In this document: in pieces, positions 36,132-45,970 of the stretch
Position numbering within the stretch: position 1 is the stretch's first letter
Layout: every line of letters begins with the position of its first letter
Assembly (NCBI GenBank): GCA_018261905.1
Contig: JAGTRU010000001.1
Coordinates: 62,001 to 126,000, forward strand
Origin: Pseudomonadota bacterium
GTDB taxonomy: Bacteria; Pseudomonadota; Gammaproteobacteria; Burkholderiales; Rhodocyclaceae
Direction of reading: 5' to 3'
DNA: 64,000 nucleotides
Notes under the pieces: generated by a model
The model's database searches: none
What the model was told of the DNA's origin: nothing
Seen by the model: the letters and a program-made list of their open reading frames with translations, nothing else
Made by a program: the position numbers and the translations under genes

Positions 36132-37493
36132 TCAGTGGCTGCCGTTGGCCAGTTGCCGGGCCAGGCGGTTGTGGGTGGCGACCAGCGGTTGCAGGTCGAG
36201 CGGCAGCAACTGGCCGTCGGCGACGACCGGCTTGCCGTTGATGATGGAGTGGCGCACCGACTGCGGCGTGCAGAAAACCAGCGCGGCGACCGGGTCATGC
36301 ACGGCGGCGCCGGCCAGGTCGAGGCCGTCGGTCGGGAAGGCGACGAGGTCGGCGCTCATGCCGGGGGCGAGCGCACCGATGTCGTCGCGGCCGAGTACTT
36401 TGGCGCCGCCGAGCGTGGCGAGTTCGAGCGCCTGGCGCGCACTCATCGCCGCCGGGCCGTGCCCGACGCGGGCGAGCAGCATGGCCTGGCGGGCTTCGCC
36501 GAGCAGATGGGCGGCGTCGTTCGAGGCGCAACCGTCGATGCCGAGGCCGACATTGACCCCGGCGGCGCGCATCGCCGGGATCGGCGCGATGCCGGAGGCC
36601 AGGCGCATGTTCGAGCAGGGACAATGCGCGACGCCGGTACCGCTGCGGGCGAACAGGCCGATGCCCGGCGCGTCGAGCTTGACGCAGTGGGCATGCCAGA
36701 CGTCGTGGCCAACCCAGCCCAGCGACTCGGCGTATTCGGCCGGCGTCATGCCGAATTTCTCCCGGCTGTAGGCGACGTCGTTGTCGTTCTCGGCGAGGTG
36801 GGTGTGCAGCGAAACCTCGTAGCTGCGCGCCATTTCGGCGGCGTCGCGCATCAGTTCGCGGCTGACCGAGAACGGCGAGCAGGGCGCGACGACGATGCGC
36901 TGCATGGCGTGGCGTTTCGGGTCGTGCCAGGTTTCGATCAGGCGCTGCGTGTCTTTCAGGATCGCCGCTTCGCTCTCGACCAGCCGGTCCGGCGGCAGTC
37001 CGCCCTGGCTTTCGCCGACGCTCATGCTGCCGCGCGCCGCGTGGAAGCGCATGCCGATGGTCGCCGCGGCTTCGATCGAGTCGTCGAGGCGGCTGCCGTT
37101 CGGGTAAAGGTAGAGATGGTCGCTCGACGTGGTACAGCCGGACAGGATCAACTCGGCCATGGCGGTCAACGTCGAAATTTTGATCATTTCCGGCGTCAGC
37201 CCGGCCCAGATCGGGTAGAGGCGGCGCAGCCAGCCGAACAGTTCGGCGTCCTGGGCGCCGGGAATGGCGCGGGTCAGGCTCTGGTACATGTGGTGGTGCG
37301 TGTTGACCAGGCCGGGCAGGGCAACCGTGCCGGCCAGCGAAATCACCTGGTCGGCAGTGGCCGGCAGTTGATCGCTGCTGCCGACCGCCTCGATCACGCC
37401 GTCGCGGATGAAAACGCCGCCGCCGGGAATTTCGCGGCGGGCGGCATCCATGGTGACGAGAACGTCGGCGTCTTTCAGTAAAAGCGTGGTCAT
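36132..37493 (-). CDS. 8-oxoguanine deaminase-like amidohydrolase
   Basis: About 453 aa, of the AtzB/TrzN-like cytosine-type amidohydrolase group. Metal ligands NTHHHMYQSLTR, THLAENDNDV, WHAHCVKLD and GIDGCASNDAAHLL are intact; the segment SGCTTSSDHLYLYPNG is characteristic of 8-oxoguanine deaminases (Pa0142-like). It would turn 8-oxoguanine into urate. The ATG at 37493 is preferred to the open frame to 37598. Confidence 0.82.
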   Translation of the reverse strand: MTTLLLKDADVLVTMDAARREIPGGGVFIRDGVIEAVGSSDQLPATADQVISLAGTVALPGLVNTHHHMYQSLTRAIPGAQDAELFGWLRRLYPIWAGLTPEMIKISTLTAMAELILSGCTTSSDHLYLYPNGSRLDDSIEAAATIGMRFHAARGSMSVGESQGGLPPDRLVESEAAILKDTQRLIETWHDPKRHAMQRIVVAPCSPFSVSRELMRDAAEMARSYEVSLHTHLAENDNDVAYSREKFGMTPAEYAESLGWVGHDVWHAHCVKLDAPGIGLFARSGTGVAHCPCSNMRLASGIAPIPAMRAAGVNVGLGIDGCASNDAAHLLGEARQAMLLARVGHGPAAMSARQALELATLGGAKVLGRDDIGALAPGMSADLVAFPTDGLDLAGAAVHDPVAALVFCTPQSVRHSIINGKPVVADGQLLPLDLQPLVATHNRLARQLANGSH

Positions 37494-37500
37494 CAAGTAC

Positions 37501-38421
37501 TCAGGGCAGGAAAGGCTTGCCGAGCGAGGCCGGCAGGTTGAGCTGGAGCAGTTTGCGGTCGCGCGAAATGACAACCAGCACGACGATGGTTGCAGCATAC
37601 GGCAGCGCGGCGAGGAATTGCACCGGCACGTCGATGCCCAGACCCTGGGCGTGGAACTGCAGGATGGTGACGGCGCCGAACAGGTAGGCGCCGAGCAGCA
37701 GGCGGGTCGGCTTCCAGGTCGCGAAGACGACCAGCGCGACGGCGATCCAGCCGCGTCCGGCGCTCATGTTCTGGACCCACAGCGGCGTATAGACGGTGGA
37801 CAGGTAGGCGCCGGCAATGCCGGCCATGGCGCCGCCGAACGCCACCGCGCCGTAGCGGATGCCGAGCACCGGGTAGCCGATCGCATGCGCCGCGTCCGGC
37901 GATTCGCCGACCGCCTTGAGCAGCAGGCCGAGGCGGGTCTTGGCTAGGGTCCAGGCGACGACGGCGAAGGTGATGAAGGACAGATAGACGACGGCATCCT
38001 GCTTGAACAGTACCGGCCCGATGACCGGGATGTCGGCAAGCAGCGGAATGGCAATCGGTTGCAGACCGGGCAGGCTGTAGCTGACGTAATGCTGGCCGAT
38101 GAAGGCCGACAGGCCGATGCCGAAAATGGTCAGGGCCAAACCGCAGGCGGCTTGATTGGCCGCCAGTGACAAGGCAAAGAAGGCGAAGATCATCGCCGTC
38201 GCAGCGCCGGCCAGGGCACCGGCGGGCAGGCCGGCGGCGGCACCGTAGCCGGTTTCGGCGGCGAGCGCGAAGCCGGCGATGGCACCGGTCAGCATCATGC
38301 CTTCGACACCGAGGTTGATGACGCCGGTGCGCTCGGCGACCAGTTCGCCGAGGCCGGCGAAGATCAGCGGGGTGGCGGCGGCAATGGCGCCGGCGAGGAC
38401 GGGAATCAGGCTGTCGATCAT
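37501..38421 (-). CDS. BMP-type ABC transporter permease (second)
   Basis: A 306-aa permease with about nine membrane segments, of the branched-chain/nucleoside (YufQ/BmpC-like) family. ERTGVINLGVEGMMLTGAIAGF is typical. It is paired with the permease at 38440-39498. Confidence 0.9.
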   Translation of the reverse strand: MIDSLIPVLAGAIAAATPLIFAGLGELVAERTGVINLGVEGMMLTGAIAGFALAAETGYGAAAGLPAGALAGAATAMIFAFFALSLAANQAACGLALTIFGIGLSAFIGQHYVSYSLPGLQPIAIPLLADIPVIGPVLFKQDAVVYLSFITFAVVAWTLAKTRLGLLLKAVGESPDAAHAIGYPVLGIRYGAVAFGGAMAGIAGAYLSTVYTPLWVQNMSAGRGWIAVALVVFATWKPTRLLLGAYLFGAVTILQFHAQGLGIDVPVQFLAALPYAATIVVLVVISRDRKLLQLNLPASLGKPFLP

Positions 38422-38439
38422 GGTGGGTTCCTCAGTCGG

Positions 38440-39498
38440 CTAGCGGATGGGTTTGCGCAGGCGGTTGTCGATGAAGGCATCGGCGCCGAGCAGGAAGAAG
38501 AGCAGCATGCCCTGGAAGATGCCGGTAATCGCCGCCGGCATCTGCAGGCTGACCTGGGCCGCTTCGCCACCAAGGTAGATCAGCGCCATCAGGCAGCCGG
38601 CCAGCACGATGCCTAGCGCGTGCAGGCGGCCGAGGTAGGCGACGATGATGGCCGCGAAACCGTAGCCCGGCGAGATGTTGAGATTCAACTGGCCGACCGG
38701 TCCGGCGACTTCACCGACGCCGGCCAGACCGGCGGTGAGACCGGAAATGACCAGGCTGAACCACACCGTCTGCTTCGCCGAGAAGCCGGCGTAGCGCGAG
38801 GCGGCTGGCGCCTGGCCGCCGACTTCGAGTTGGTAGGAGAGGAAGCTGCGGGCATTGAACAGCCAGAAGGCGAGTACCGCGAACAGCGTGATGAAGACCG
38901 AGGTATTGACGCGCGAACCTTCGAGCAGGATGCCGAACAGCGCGTTGTCCCCGAACATGATCGACTGCGGGAAGTTCATGCCTTCCGGGTCGCGCCACGG
39001 GCCGTTGACCATGTAGGAGAGGATGAAGGTGGCGACGTAGGTCAGCATCAGCGTGGTCAGCGTTTCCTCGGCATTGAAGCGGGTCTTGAGCAGGGCCGGC
39101 AGGGCGCCCCACAAGGCGCCGCCGAGGGCGCCGGCAACGACCATGGCCGGAATCACCCAGGCCGAATCGCTGCCGTCGAAGTAGATCGCGACGCCGCCGC
39201 CGAACAGCGCGCCGATGATCAACTGGCCTTCGGCGCCGATGTTGTAGATGCGCGCCTTGAAGCCGATCGCCAGGCCCTGGGCGATCAGGATCAGCGGGCA
39301 GGCCTTGATCAGCAGCTCGCTCCAGCCGTAGCTGGTGGTCAGCGGTTCGATGAAGAAGACCTGGAAGGAGGCGATGGGCGACTTGTCGAGCGCCCAGAAC
39401 AGGAAGGAGCCGGCGAGCAGCGTGGCGACGATGGCGATCAGGGGCGCCGTCCAGCGCATCAACTGCGACGGCTGGGCGCGGGGTTCAAGCAGGTGCAT
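38440..39498 (-). CDS. BMP-type ABC transporter permease (first)
   Basis: A 352-aa permease (YufP/BmpB-like). It has the AIGFKARIYNIGAEGQLIIGALFGG signature and several membrane segments. The start at 39498 overlaps the ATPase by 14 bases; a longer open frame to 39735 lies inside the ATPase gene and is not used. Confidence 0.9.
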   Translation of the reverse strand: MHLLEPRAQPSQLMRWTAPLIAIVATLLAGSFLFWALDKSPIASFQVFFIEPLTTSYGWSELLIKACPLILIAQGLAIGFKARIYNIGAEGQLIIGALFGGGVAIYFDGSDSAWVIPAMVVAGALGGALWGALPALLKTRFNAEETLTTLMLTYVATFILSYMVNGPWRDPEGMNFPQSIMFGDNALFGILLEGSRVNTSVFITLFAVLAFWLFNARSFLSYQLEVGGQAPAASRYAGFSAKQTVWFSLVISGLTAGLAGVGEVAGPVGQLNLNISPGYGFAAIIVAYLGRLHALGIVLAGCLMALIYLGGEAAQVSLQMPAAITGIFQGMLLFFLLGADAFIDNRLRKPIR

Positions 39499-41029
39499 GG
39501 CCGGACTCCGTGGGCTGGGCGGTTTCATTGAACAGGCCGGACATCTGCAGACCGACCGATTCGGCATTGGTTGCCGCCTTGGACTGGGCGGCGGAGAGCT
39601 TGCCGGCAGCGAGCACGGCGATGCGGTCGCTGATCTCGAACAATTCCTCGAGTTCTTCCGAAATGACCAGGATGGCGACGCCGGTGCGCGACAGGTCGAG
39701 CAGCGTCTGGCGCAGGAAGGCGGCGGCGCCGACATCGACGCCCCAGGTTGGCTGGGCGACGATCATCAGCTTGGGGGCGAGCATGATTTCGCGGCCGACG
39801 ATGAATTTCTGCAGATTGCCGCCGGACAGCGAACGTGCCGCCGCCTCCGGCCCGCCGCAGCGTACGTCGAAGCGGGCGATGCATTGCTCGGCGAATTCCT
39901 TCGCCTTGCGGTAGCTGACCAGGCCCCACTGCTTCATGCCCTGGCGGTGCGCCGTGAGCAAGGCATTGCGCGACAGCGACAGGGCCGGCACGGCGCCCCG
40001 GCCGAGGCGTTCTTCGGGTACGAAAACCAGGCCCTTGGCCCGGCGCTGGCCGGCGTCGAGATGCCCGATCGCTTCGCCGGCGAGCCAGATGCTTTCGCGC
40101 TCGCCGGTGCATTCGCCGGACAGCGCAGCCAGCAGCTCGGCCTGGCCGTTGCCGGAAATGCCGGCGATGCCGAGGATTTCGCCGGCGTTCACGGTCAGCG
40201 AGATGTTTTCCAGCGTCGTGCCGAACGGATCGTCGGAGACAAGGCTCAGGCGGTCGACCTCGAGAATCGGCCGATTTTCACCGGTGTAGAGCGGTGCTTC
40301 ACAGACCGGCAATTCGCGCCCGATCATCATGCGCGCCAGGCTGGCCGGCGTTTCGTCGCGCGGGATCGCGGTGCCGGTGACCTTGCCGCCACGCATGATG
40401 GTGGCGCTGTCGCACAGCGACTTGATTTCATGCAGTTTGTGGCTGATGTAGAGGATGGAAACGCCTTCAGAAGCCAGTCGGCGCAGGGTTTCGAACAGTT
40501 TCTGCACGGCCTGCGGCGTCAGCACCGAGGTCGGCTCGTCGAGGATCAAGAGCTTCGGGTCCTGCAGCAGGCAGCGCACGATCTCGACGCGCTGGCGTTC
40601 GCCGACCGACAGGCTATGCACGCTGCGGTAAGGGTCGAGCGGCAGGCCGTAGCGCTCCGACACTTCCTTGACGCGCGCCGCCAGCGCCGGCAGGTCGAAG
40701 GGCTCGTCGAGGACCAGGGCGATGTTCTCGACCACCGACAGCGTCTCGAACAGCGAGAAATGCTGGAAGACCATGCCGATGCCCAGCTTGCGCGCCTGCG
40801 CCGGGTTGGCGACGGCAACCTGGCGGCCGTCCCACATCATCTCGCCGTCGTCGGCCTTGACCGCGCCGTAGATGATCTTCATCAGCGTGCTCTTGCCGGC
40901 GCCGTTCTCGCCGAGGATGGCGTGGATTTCACCCGGCATCACCGTCAGGCTGACGTCGGAATTGGCCACCACGCTGGGATAGCGCTTGGTGATGTGCAGC
41001 AACTGGAGGCGGGGATCGGGCGGGGGCAT
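39485..41029 (-). CDS. BMP-type ABC transporter ATP-binding protein
   Basis: A 514-aa protein with two ATPase halves, as in the RbsA/YufO family. The first has Walker A LGENGAGKSTLMKIIYGA and signature LSVGERQRVEIVRCLLQDP; the second has AGISGNGQAELLAALSG and SLSGGNLQKFIVGREIML followed by AQPTWGVDVGA. Half 1 has a full Walker A, half 2 a degenerate one, which is normal for this family. The start at 41029 directly follows xdhC. Confidence 0.92.
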   Translation of the reverse strand: MPPPDPRLQLLHITKRYPSVVANSDVSLTVMPGEIHAILGENGAGKSTLMKIIYGAVKADDGEMMWDGRQVAVANPAQARKLGIGMVFQHFSLFETLSVVENIALVLDEPFDLPALAARVKEVSERYGLPLDPYRSVHSLSVGERQRVEIVRCLLQDPKLLILDEPTSVLTPQAVQKLFETLRRLASEGVSILYISHKLHEIKSLCDSATIMRGGKVTGTAIPRDETPASLARMMIGRELPVCEAPLYTGENRPILEVDRLSLVSDDPFGTTLENISLTVNAGEILGIAGISGNGQAELLAALSGECTGERESIWLAGEAIGHLDAGQRRAKGLVFVPEERLGRGAVPALSLSRNALLTAHRQGMKQWGLVSYRKAKEFAEQCIARFDVRCGGPEAAARSLSGGNLQKFIVGREIMLAPKLMIVAQPTWGVDVGAAAFLRQTLLDLSRTGVAILVISEELEELFEISDRIAVLAAGKLSAAQSKAATNAESVGLQMSGLFNETAQPTESGHAPA

Positions 41030-41031
41030 GC

Positions 41032-42033
41032 TTACTCCGGCTGGATGGTGCTGGCGGACAGGCGTGGGCGGGCAGCCTGGGTCAGCAGTTGGCGGGCGTG
41101 GTGTATCTGCAGGATTTCGGCGGCGACGGCGAGTGCGATGGCGGCGGGTTGCTTGCTGACGATGCCGGCAATGCCGATCGGACAGGTCAGTTCTTCCAGG
41201 CGTTCGCGCGCCAGGCCGCGGTCGAGCAGGCGGTGCTCGAAGGAGGCGCGTTTGCTCTGCGAGCCGATCAGGCCGAAGTAGGCAAAGTCGCGCCGGCGGT
41301 AGACCGCTTCGCACAGCGCAAAATCGAGCGTGTGGCTGTGCGTCATGATGATGAAGAAAGTGCCGGCCGGGGCCTGCGCGACTTCGCTCTCCGGCGTGTC
41401 GCTGAGGCGGGTATCGATGCCGTCGGTGGCGAGCTCGGCAAAGGCTTCGTCGCGGCTGTCTATCCAGGTGATCGCGGCGCCGAGCGGCTGCAACTGGCGG
41501 ACCAGCGCCTGCGCGACATGACCGGCGCCGAAAATCCACACCGGGAAGCGGTCGACCGCAATTTTCTGGCTGAATTGCCATTCTTCCGGGCCGCCCACCA
41601 GTTTGGTGACGGCGTGTTCGCCATCCGGTGTCCAGCTCGACGCAGCGGCCCGGTGATCGAGCCGGCGCTGCAGGCTGGCACCGCCTTCGACGGCATCGCG
41701 GCGCGCCTGCCATTCGGGCAGGCTGCTTGCCGCGATGTTCTCGAACAACAGCCAGACGACGCCGCCGCAACACTGGCCGAGGCGGGCGCCGAGGTTGTAG
41801 CGCTGCACTTGCGGACGGCTGTTCTCTGCCGTCAGCCGGCGCCGGGCCTGGGCGATGGCCTGCCATTCGAGATGGCCGCCGCCGATGGTCAAGGCGGTGC
41901 TGTCGGTGCCGACCAGCATTGTCGCGCCGGCCTCGCGCGGCGCCGAGCCCTGCGTGCCGGCAACGGTGACTAGCACGACATCCTGGCCGGCGGCCAGTTG
42001 CGTGCACAGGGCGGCGAGCCAGTCGGGGTTCAT
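41032..42033 (-). CDS. xdhC: Xanthine dehydrogenase accessory protein XdhC
   Basis: A 333-aa protein that binds and sulfurates the molybdenum cofactor for xanthine dehydrogenase. It has the N-terminal VTVAGTQGSAPREAGATMLVG motif, IGGGHLEWQAI, and the Rossmann-like WIFGAGHVAQALVRQLQPLG. It overlaps xdhB by 4 bases. Confidence 0.93.
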   Translation of the reverse strand: MNPDWLAALCTQLAAGQDVVLVTVAGTQGSAPREAGATMLVGTDSTALTIGGGHLEWQAIAQARRRLTAENSRPQVQRYNLGARLGQCCGGVVWLLFENIAASSLPEWQARRDAVEGGASLQRRLDHRAAASSWTPDGEHAVTKLVGGPEEWQFSQKIAVDRFPVWIFGAGHVAQALVRQLQPLGAAITWIDSRDEAFAELATDGIDTRLSDTPESEVAQAPAGTFFIIMTHSHTLDFALCEAVYRRRDFAYFGLIGSQSKRASFEHRLLDRGLARERLEELTCPIGIAGIVSKQPAAIALAVAAEILQIHHARQLLTQAARPRLSASTIQPE

Positions 42034-44372
42034 ACTCCGATTTCCCGGCCCGCTTCGACGGCGCGCAGGATGGTTTCCGGCGTCGCCGGGGCATTCAATC
42101 GTACCTGGCTGCCGGCCGGCAGGGTGGCGGCGACGGCCTCGCGGATGGCCTGGAAGACCGACAGCGCGAGCATGAAGGGCGGCTCGCCGACGGCCTTGGA
42201 GCGGTGGATACTGTCCTCGATATTGGCGTTATCGTAGAGCCGGACATTGAAAACTTCCGGCAGGTCGCTGGCCGTCGGGATTTTGTAGGTCGAGGGGGCG
42301 TGCGTCATCAGGCGGCCGGCCTGCGAACCGTCTGTTTGCCACCATAATTCCTCGCTGGTCAGCCAGCCCATGCCCTGGATGAAGCCGCCTTCGATCTGGC
42401 CGATATCGAGGGTCGGATTGATTGAGCGGCCGACGTCATGCAGGATGTCGACGCGTAGCAGGCGCATCTCGCCGGTCAGCGTATCGATCGCGACTTCGCT
42501 CGCCGAAGCGCCGTAGGCGAAGTAGAAGAAGGGCCGACCAAGCTTGCTGAGCGGGTCGAAATGGATTTTCGGCGTGCGATAGAAGCCGGCGTCCCAGAGC
42601 TGGAGGCGTGCCCGGTAGGCGGCCATGACCAGTTCGGGGAAAGCGGCGTCGTAGGCCGCGCCGGCCTTGACCCGGCCGTCGACGAAAGTCACGTCGTCCG
42701 CCGCGACCTTGCCCTGGCACAGATCAACGACAAAGGCGGCGAGACGGGCCTTGATGTTCTGGCAGGCCGCCTGGGCCGCCTTGCCGTTCAGGTCGGTACC
42801 GCTCGAGGCTGCCGTCGCCGAGGTATTGGCGACGCGGCTGGTGTCGGTCGAGGAGAGGCGCACGTCAGTCAGCGGCAGGCCGAATTCCTGGGCGACGATC
42901 TGCCGGATCTTGGTGTACAGACCCTGGCCCATCTCGGTGCCGCCGTGCGAGACGAGCACCGTGCCGTCGGTATAGACATGGACCAGCGCGCCGGCCTGGT
43001 TGTAATGCGTGGCGTTGAAGGAAATGCCGAACTTGACCGGGGTCAGCGCCAGGCCGCGCTTGATGATCGGGCTACTCTTGTTGAATTCGGCAATCGCCGT
43101 CCGCCGTGCCGCGTAATCGCAACTGGCGGCTAGTTCGGCGACCAGGGCCGGGGCGATGTTGTCTTCGACGGTCATGCCGTAAGGCGTCGTGCTGCGCGCG
43201 CCGGGGGCAACATCGTAGAAATTGATCTGCCGCACTTCTAGCGGATCGCGGCCGAGATGGCGGGCGATGTCGTCGAGCACGGTCTCAATGAGGAACATCC
43301 CCTGCGGCCCGCCGAAGCCGCGGAAGGCCGTGTTGGATACGGTATTGGTCTTGCAGCGCAGGCTGCGCAAGGTTACCGCGTCGAGGTAGTAGGCGTTGTC
43401 GATATGGCAGATGCTGCGGTCATTGACCGGGCCGGACAGGTCGGCCGAACAGCCGCAGTTCGAGGCCATTTCCAGCTTTAGCCCGAGCAGGCGGCCGGCG
43501 TCGTCGAAGGCGGATTCCCAGGCGTACTGGAAGCCGTGGCGCTTGCCGGTGGCGATCATGTCGTCGTCACGGTCGAGGCGTATTTTCACCGGTTTTCCGG
43601 TGTTGACCGCCAGGATAGCCGCCAGGCAGGCCCATTGCGCCGACTGCGACTCCTTGCCGCCGAAAGCGCCGCCCATGCGCCGACATTCGACGCTGACCTG
43701 GTGCGCCCGCCAACCCAGCGCGTGCGCGACGAGTTGCTGCATCTCGGTCGGGTGCTGTGTCGAGCAGATCAGGTGCAGCGTCTGGTCCTCTTTTGGCTGG
43801 ACGTAGGAAATCTGGCCTTCGAGGTAGAAATGCTCCTGGCCGCCGACGCTGGCCGTGCCGCTCAGGTGATGCGGCGCTTCAGCGAAGGCGGTATCGACCG
43901 GGCCGCGCTGCATCGCGAAGGGCGGCAACACCCAGGACTCGGCGGCAATCGCCGCGTCCATGTCGAGGATGGGCGTTTCGACCTCGTACTCGACTTTCGC
44001 CAAGCGCACCGCCTGGCGCGCCGCGTCGCGCGTCTCGGCAGCGACGGCGAAGATCACCTGGCCGTAGAACTGGATTTCGTCGCCAGCGATGATCGGGTCG
44101 TCGTGCAGGATGGGCCCGCAATTGTTCTCGCCGGGAATGTCGGCGGCGGTGATGACGCAGCGCACACCGGGGTAGGCGCGCACGGCAGAGAGATCGAGAT
44201 GCTTGATGCGGCCGCGGGCGCAGGTCGCCAAGCCGGGCGCGGCGTGTAGCGTGCCGGCCAGTTCGGATTGGTCGTCGATGTAGGTGGCCTGACCGCTGAC
44301 GTGCAGGTGGGCGCTTTCGTGTGCCACGGGGCGGCCGACGATGGCCCCGGAGAACGACGGGTGGGAGCTCAT
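42030..44372 (-). CDS. xdhB: Xanthine dehydrogenase, molybdenum-binding subunit
   Basis: A 780-aa large subunit. Substrate- and Mo-site segments include QEHFYLEGQISYVQP, GGAFGGKESQSAQW, AFRGFGGPQGMFLIE and GQIEGGFIQGMGWLTSEEL with the C-terminal KAVGEPPFMLALSV catalytic Glu. The ATG at 44372 overlaps the xdhA stop; the open frame to 44582 is not needed. Confidence 0.95.
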   Translation of the reverse strand: MSSHPSFSGAIVGRPVAHESAHLHVSGQATYIDDQSELAGTLHAAPGLATCARGRIKHLDLSAVRAYPGVRCVITAADIPGENNCGPILHDDPIIAGDEIQFYGQVIFAVAAETRDAARQAVRLAKVEYEVETPILDMDAAIAAESWVLPPFAMQRGPVDTAFAEAPHHLSGTASVGGQEHFYLEGQISYVQPKEDQTLHLICSTQHPTEMQQLVAHALGWRAHQVSVECRRMGGAFGGKESQSAQWACLAAILAVNTGKPVKIRLDRDDDMIATGKRHGFQYAWESAFDDAGRLLGLKLEMASNCGCSADLSGPVNDRSICHIDNAYYLDAVTLRSLRCKTNTVSNTAFRGFGGPQGMFLIETVLDDIARHLGRDPLEVRQINFYDVAPGARSTTPYGMTVEDNIAPALVAELAASCDYAARRTAIAEFNKSSPIIKRGLALTPVKFGISFNATHYNQAGALVHVYTDGTVLVSHGGTEMGQGLYTKIRQIVAQEFGLPLTDVRLSSTDTSRVANTSATAASSGTDLNGKAAQAACQNIKARLAAFVVDLCQGKVAADDVTFVDGRVKAGAAYDAAFPELVMAAYRARLQLWDAGFYRTPKIHFDPLSKLGRPFFYFAYGASASEVAIDTLTGEMRLLRVDILHDVGRSINPTLDIGQIEGGFIQGMGWLTSEELWWQTDGSQAGRLMTHAPSTYKIPTASDLPEVFNVRLYDNANIEDSIHRSKAVGEPPFMLALSVFQAIREAVAATLPAGSQVRLNAPATPETILRAVEAGREIGV

Positions 44373-45874
44373 CGGCGGACCTCCAGAAGGATTGGTGAAA
44401 GTTCGGACAAGCGTAGAGGTGGTGCGCCCGCCGACGATTCCCGGCCGGTTTCCAGCCAAAAGCGCTGCAGCAGGTTGGCGGCGACACGCAGGCGGTAGGC
44501 GGCGCTCGCCCGGACATCGGAGAAGGGCGCGTAATCCTCGTGCAGCGCCGCCATGCCGCGGCGTACCGTGTCCGGGTTCCACGGCCGGCCGAGCATCGCC
44601 GCTTCGCAGGCGGCGGCGCGCTTCGGCGTTGCTGCCATGCCGCCGAAGGCGAGGCGGGCGCGGCGGATCAGGCCTTCGCTGTCGACATGCACGGCGAGCC
44701 CGGCGGCGACCGCCGAGATGTCCTGATCGAGACGCTTGGCTACCTTGTAGCTGCGGAACAGGCGTTGCAGCGGTGCCTGCGGCGCATCGAGGATCAGCGA
44801 GCGGACGAATTCGCCGGCCTGCAGCGCGGTCTTCTGGAAATCGATATAGAAATCCTCAAGCGCCATCTCGCGCGTCGCGCTGCCTTTTTGCAGCACGATG
44901 CGGCAGCCCAGCGCGATCAGGGCCGGCATCGAATCGCCGATCGGCGAGCCGTTGGCGACATTGCCGCCCAGCGTGCCGGCATTCTTGACCGGGGTCGAGG
45001 CGAAACGGCGGGCCAGTTCGGCCCATTGCGGCTCGAAGGCGGTGAGCGCGGCAAAGGCATCGGTCAAGGTGACGCCGGCACCGATTTCCAGGCGTTCGGC
45101 GCCAATCGCGACGCTTTTCAGTTCGGCCACGGCGCCGAGCTGGATGATTTCGCCGAGGTCGCGTCCCTGCTTGGTGACCCACAGGCCGACGTCGGTGCCG
45201 CCGGCGACCAGGCGGGCGTCCGGCAGTTTTTCGCGCAATTCGGCGAGTTCGGCCAGGCTGCGCGGGCTGTGGCTGCGCCGACCGCCACCGGCGTAATCGA
45301 GCGGCGGCAGCTTGGCGAGTTCCTTCAACGCGGCGATCACCGGCAAGCGGTTGAGCGGCTGGCGCGGCAGGGCGTAGGCATCCTGCGTCGCATCGACAAT
45401 CGGCCGATAGCCCGTGCAACGGCACAGGTTGCCCGACAGCGTGTGGTCGATTTCCTCGCGCTCCGGGCAGTCCGGCTGGTTTTCGTAGAGCGCGAACAGC
45501 GACATCGCGAAACCCGGAGTGCAGAAGCCGCATTGCGAACCATGCCGGTCGACCAGCGCCTGCTGTACCGGATGCAGCCGGTCGGCAGCCGGCGCCAGAT
45601 CCTCGACCGTGAACAACGCCTTGCCGTCGAGCGAGGGCAGGAACTGGATGCAGGAATTGACGGCGCGCAGGCGCAACTCTTCCTGGCCGTCGGCCCCGAC
45701 CAGTTCGCCGACGACGACGGTACAGGCGCCGCAGTCACCCTCGGCACAACCTTCCTTGGTGCCGGTCTGGTGCAGATCTTCGCGCAAATACTGGAGAACG
45801 GTGTGGGTCGGCGCCGGGCCCTGCACCGCGTGCAGGGCGCCACGAAAATAGAACTGGATGGGGCGTTCGGACAT
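44369..45874 (-). CDS. xdhA: Xanthine dehydrogenase, Fe-S/FAD subunit
   Basis: A 501-aa small subunit. The first [2Fe-2S] site is KEGCAEGDCGACTVVVG, the second is SQCGFCTPGFAMSLFALYE with LSGNLCRCTGYRPIVDA, and the FAD domain contains LVAGGTDVGLWV and TLGGNVANGSPIGDSMP. With XdhB it forms the xanthine oxidising enzyme that makes urate. It is the first gene of the leftward purine operon (xdhA-xdhB-xdhC-transporter-deaminases). Confidence 0.95.
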   Translation of the reverse strand: MSERPIQFYFRGALHAVQGPAPTHTVLQYLREDLHQTGTKEGCAEGDCGACTVVVGELVGADGQEELRLRAVNSCIQFLPSLDGKALFTVEDLAPAADRLHPVQQALVDRHGSQCGFCTPGFAMSLFALYENQPDCPEREEIDHTLSGNLCRCTGYRPIVDATQDAYALPRQPLNRLPVIAALKELAKLPPLDYAGGGRRSHSPRSLAELAELREKLPDARLVAGGTDVGLWVTKQGRDLGEIIQLGAVAELKSVAIGAERLEIGAGVTLTDAFAALTAFEPQWAELARRFASTPVKNAGTLGGNVANGSPIGDSMPALIALGCRIVLQKGSATREMALEDFYIDFQKTALQAGEFVRSLILDAPQAPLQRLFRSYKVAKRLDQDISAVAAGLAVHVDSEGLIRRARLAFGGMAATPKRAAACEAAMLGRPWNPDTVRRGMAALHEDYAPFSDVRASAAYRLRVAANLLQRFWLETGRESSAGAPPLRLSELSPILLEVRR

Positions 45875-45970
45875 GATGCTGAAAGGGTTTCCTGTGGCGA
45901 TGGGTCAAGGTAGCACAGCTCTTCGGGCCGCGTTGAGAGGCGGGTGACGATAAGGGTTATGTCCGGTTTC

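Noticed and set aside
35679..37481. 600-codon open frame on the plus strand
   Set aside because: Antisense to the two purine deaminase genes; no recognisable domain.
39335..41281. 648-codon open frame on the plus strand
   Set aside because: Antisense to the BMP-type ATPase and permease genes, whose motifs are clear on the minus strand.
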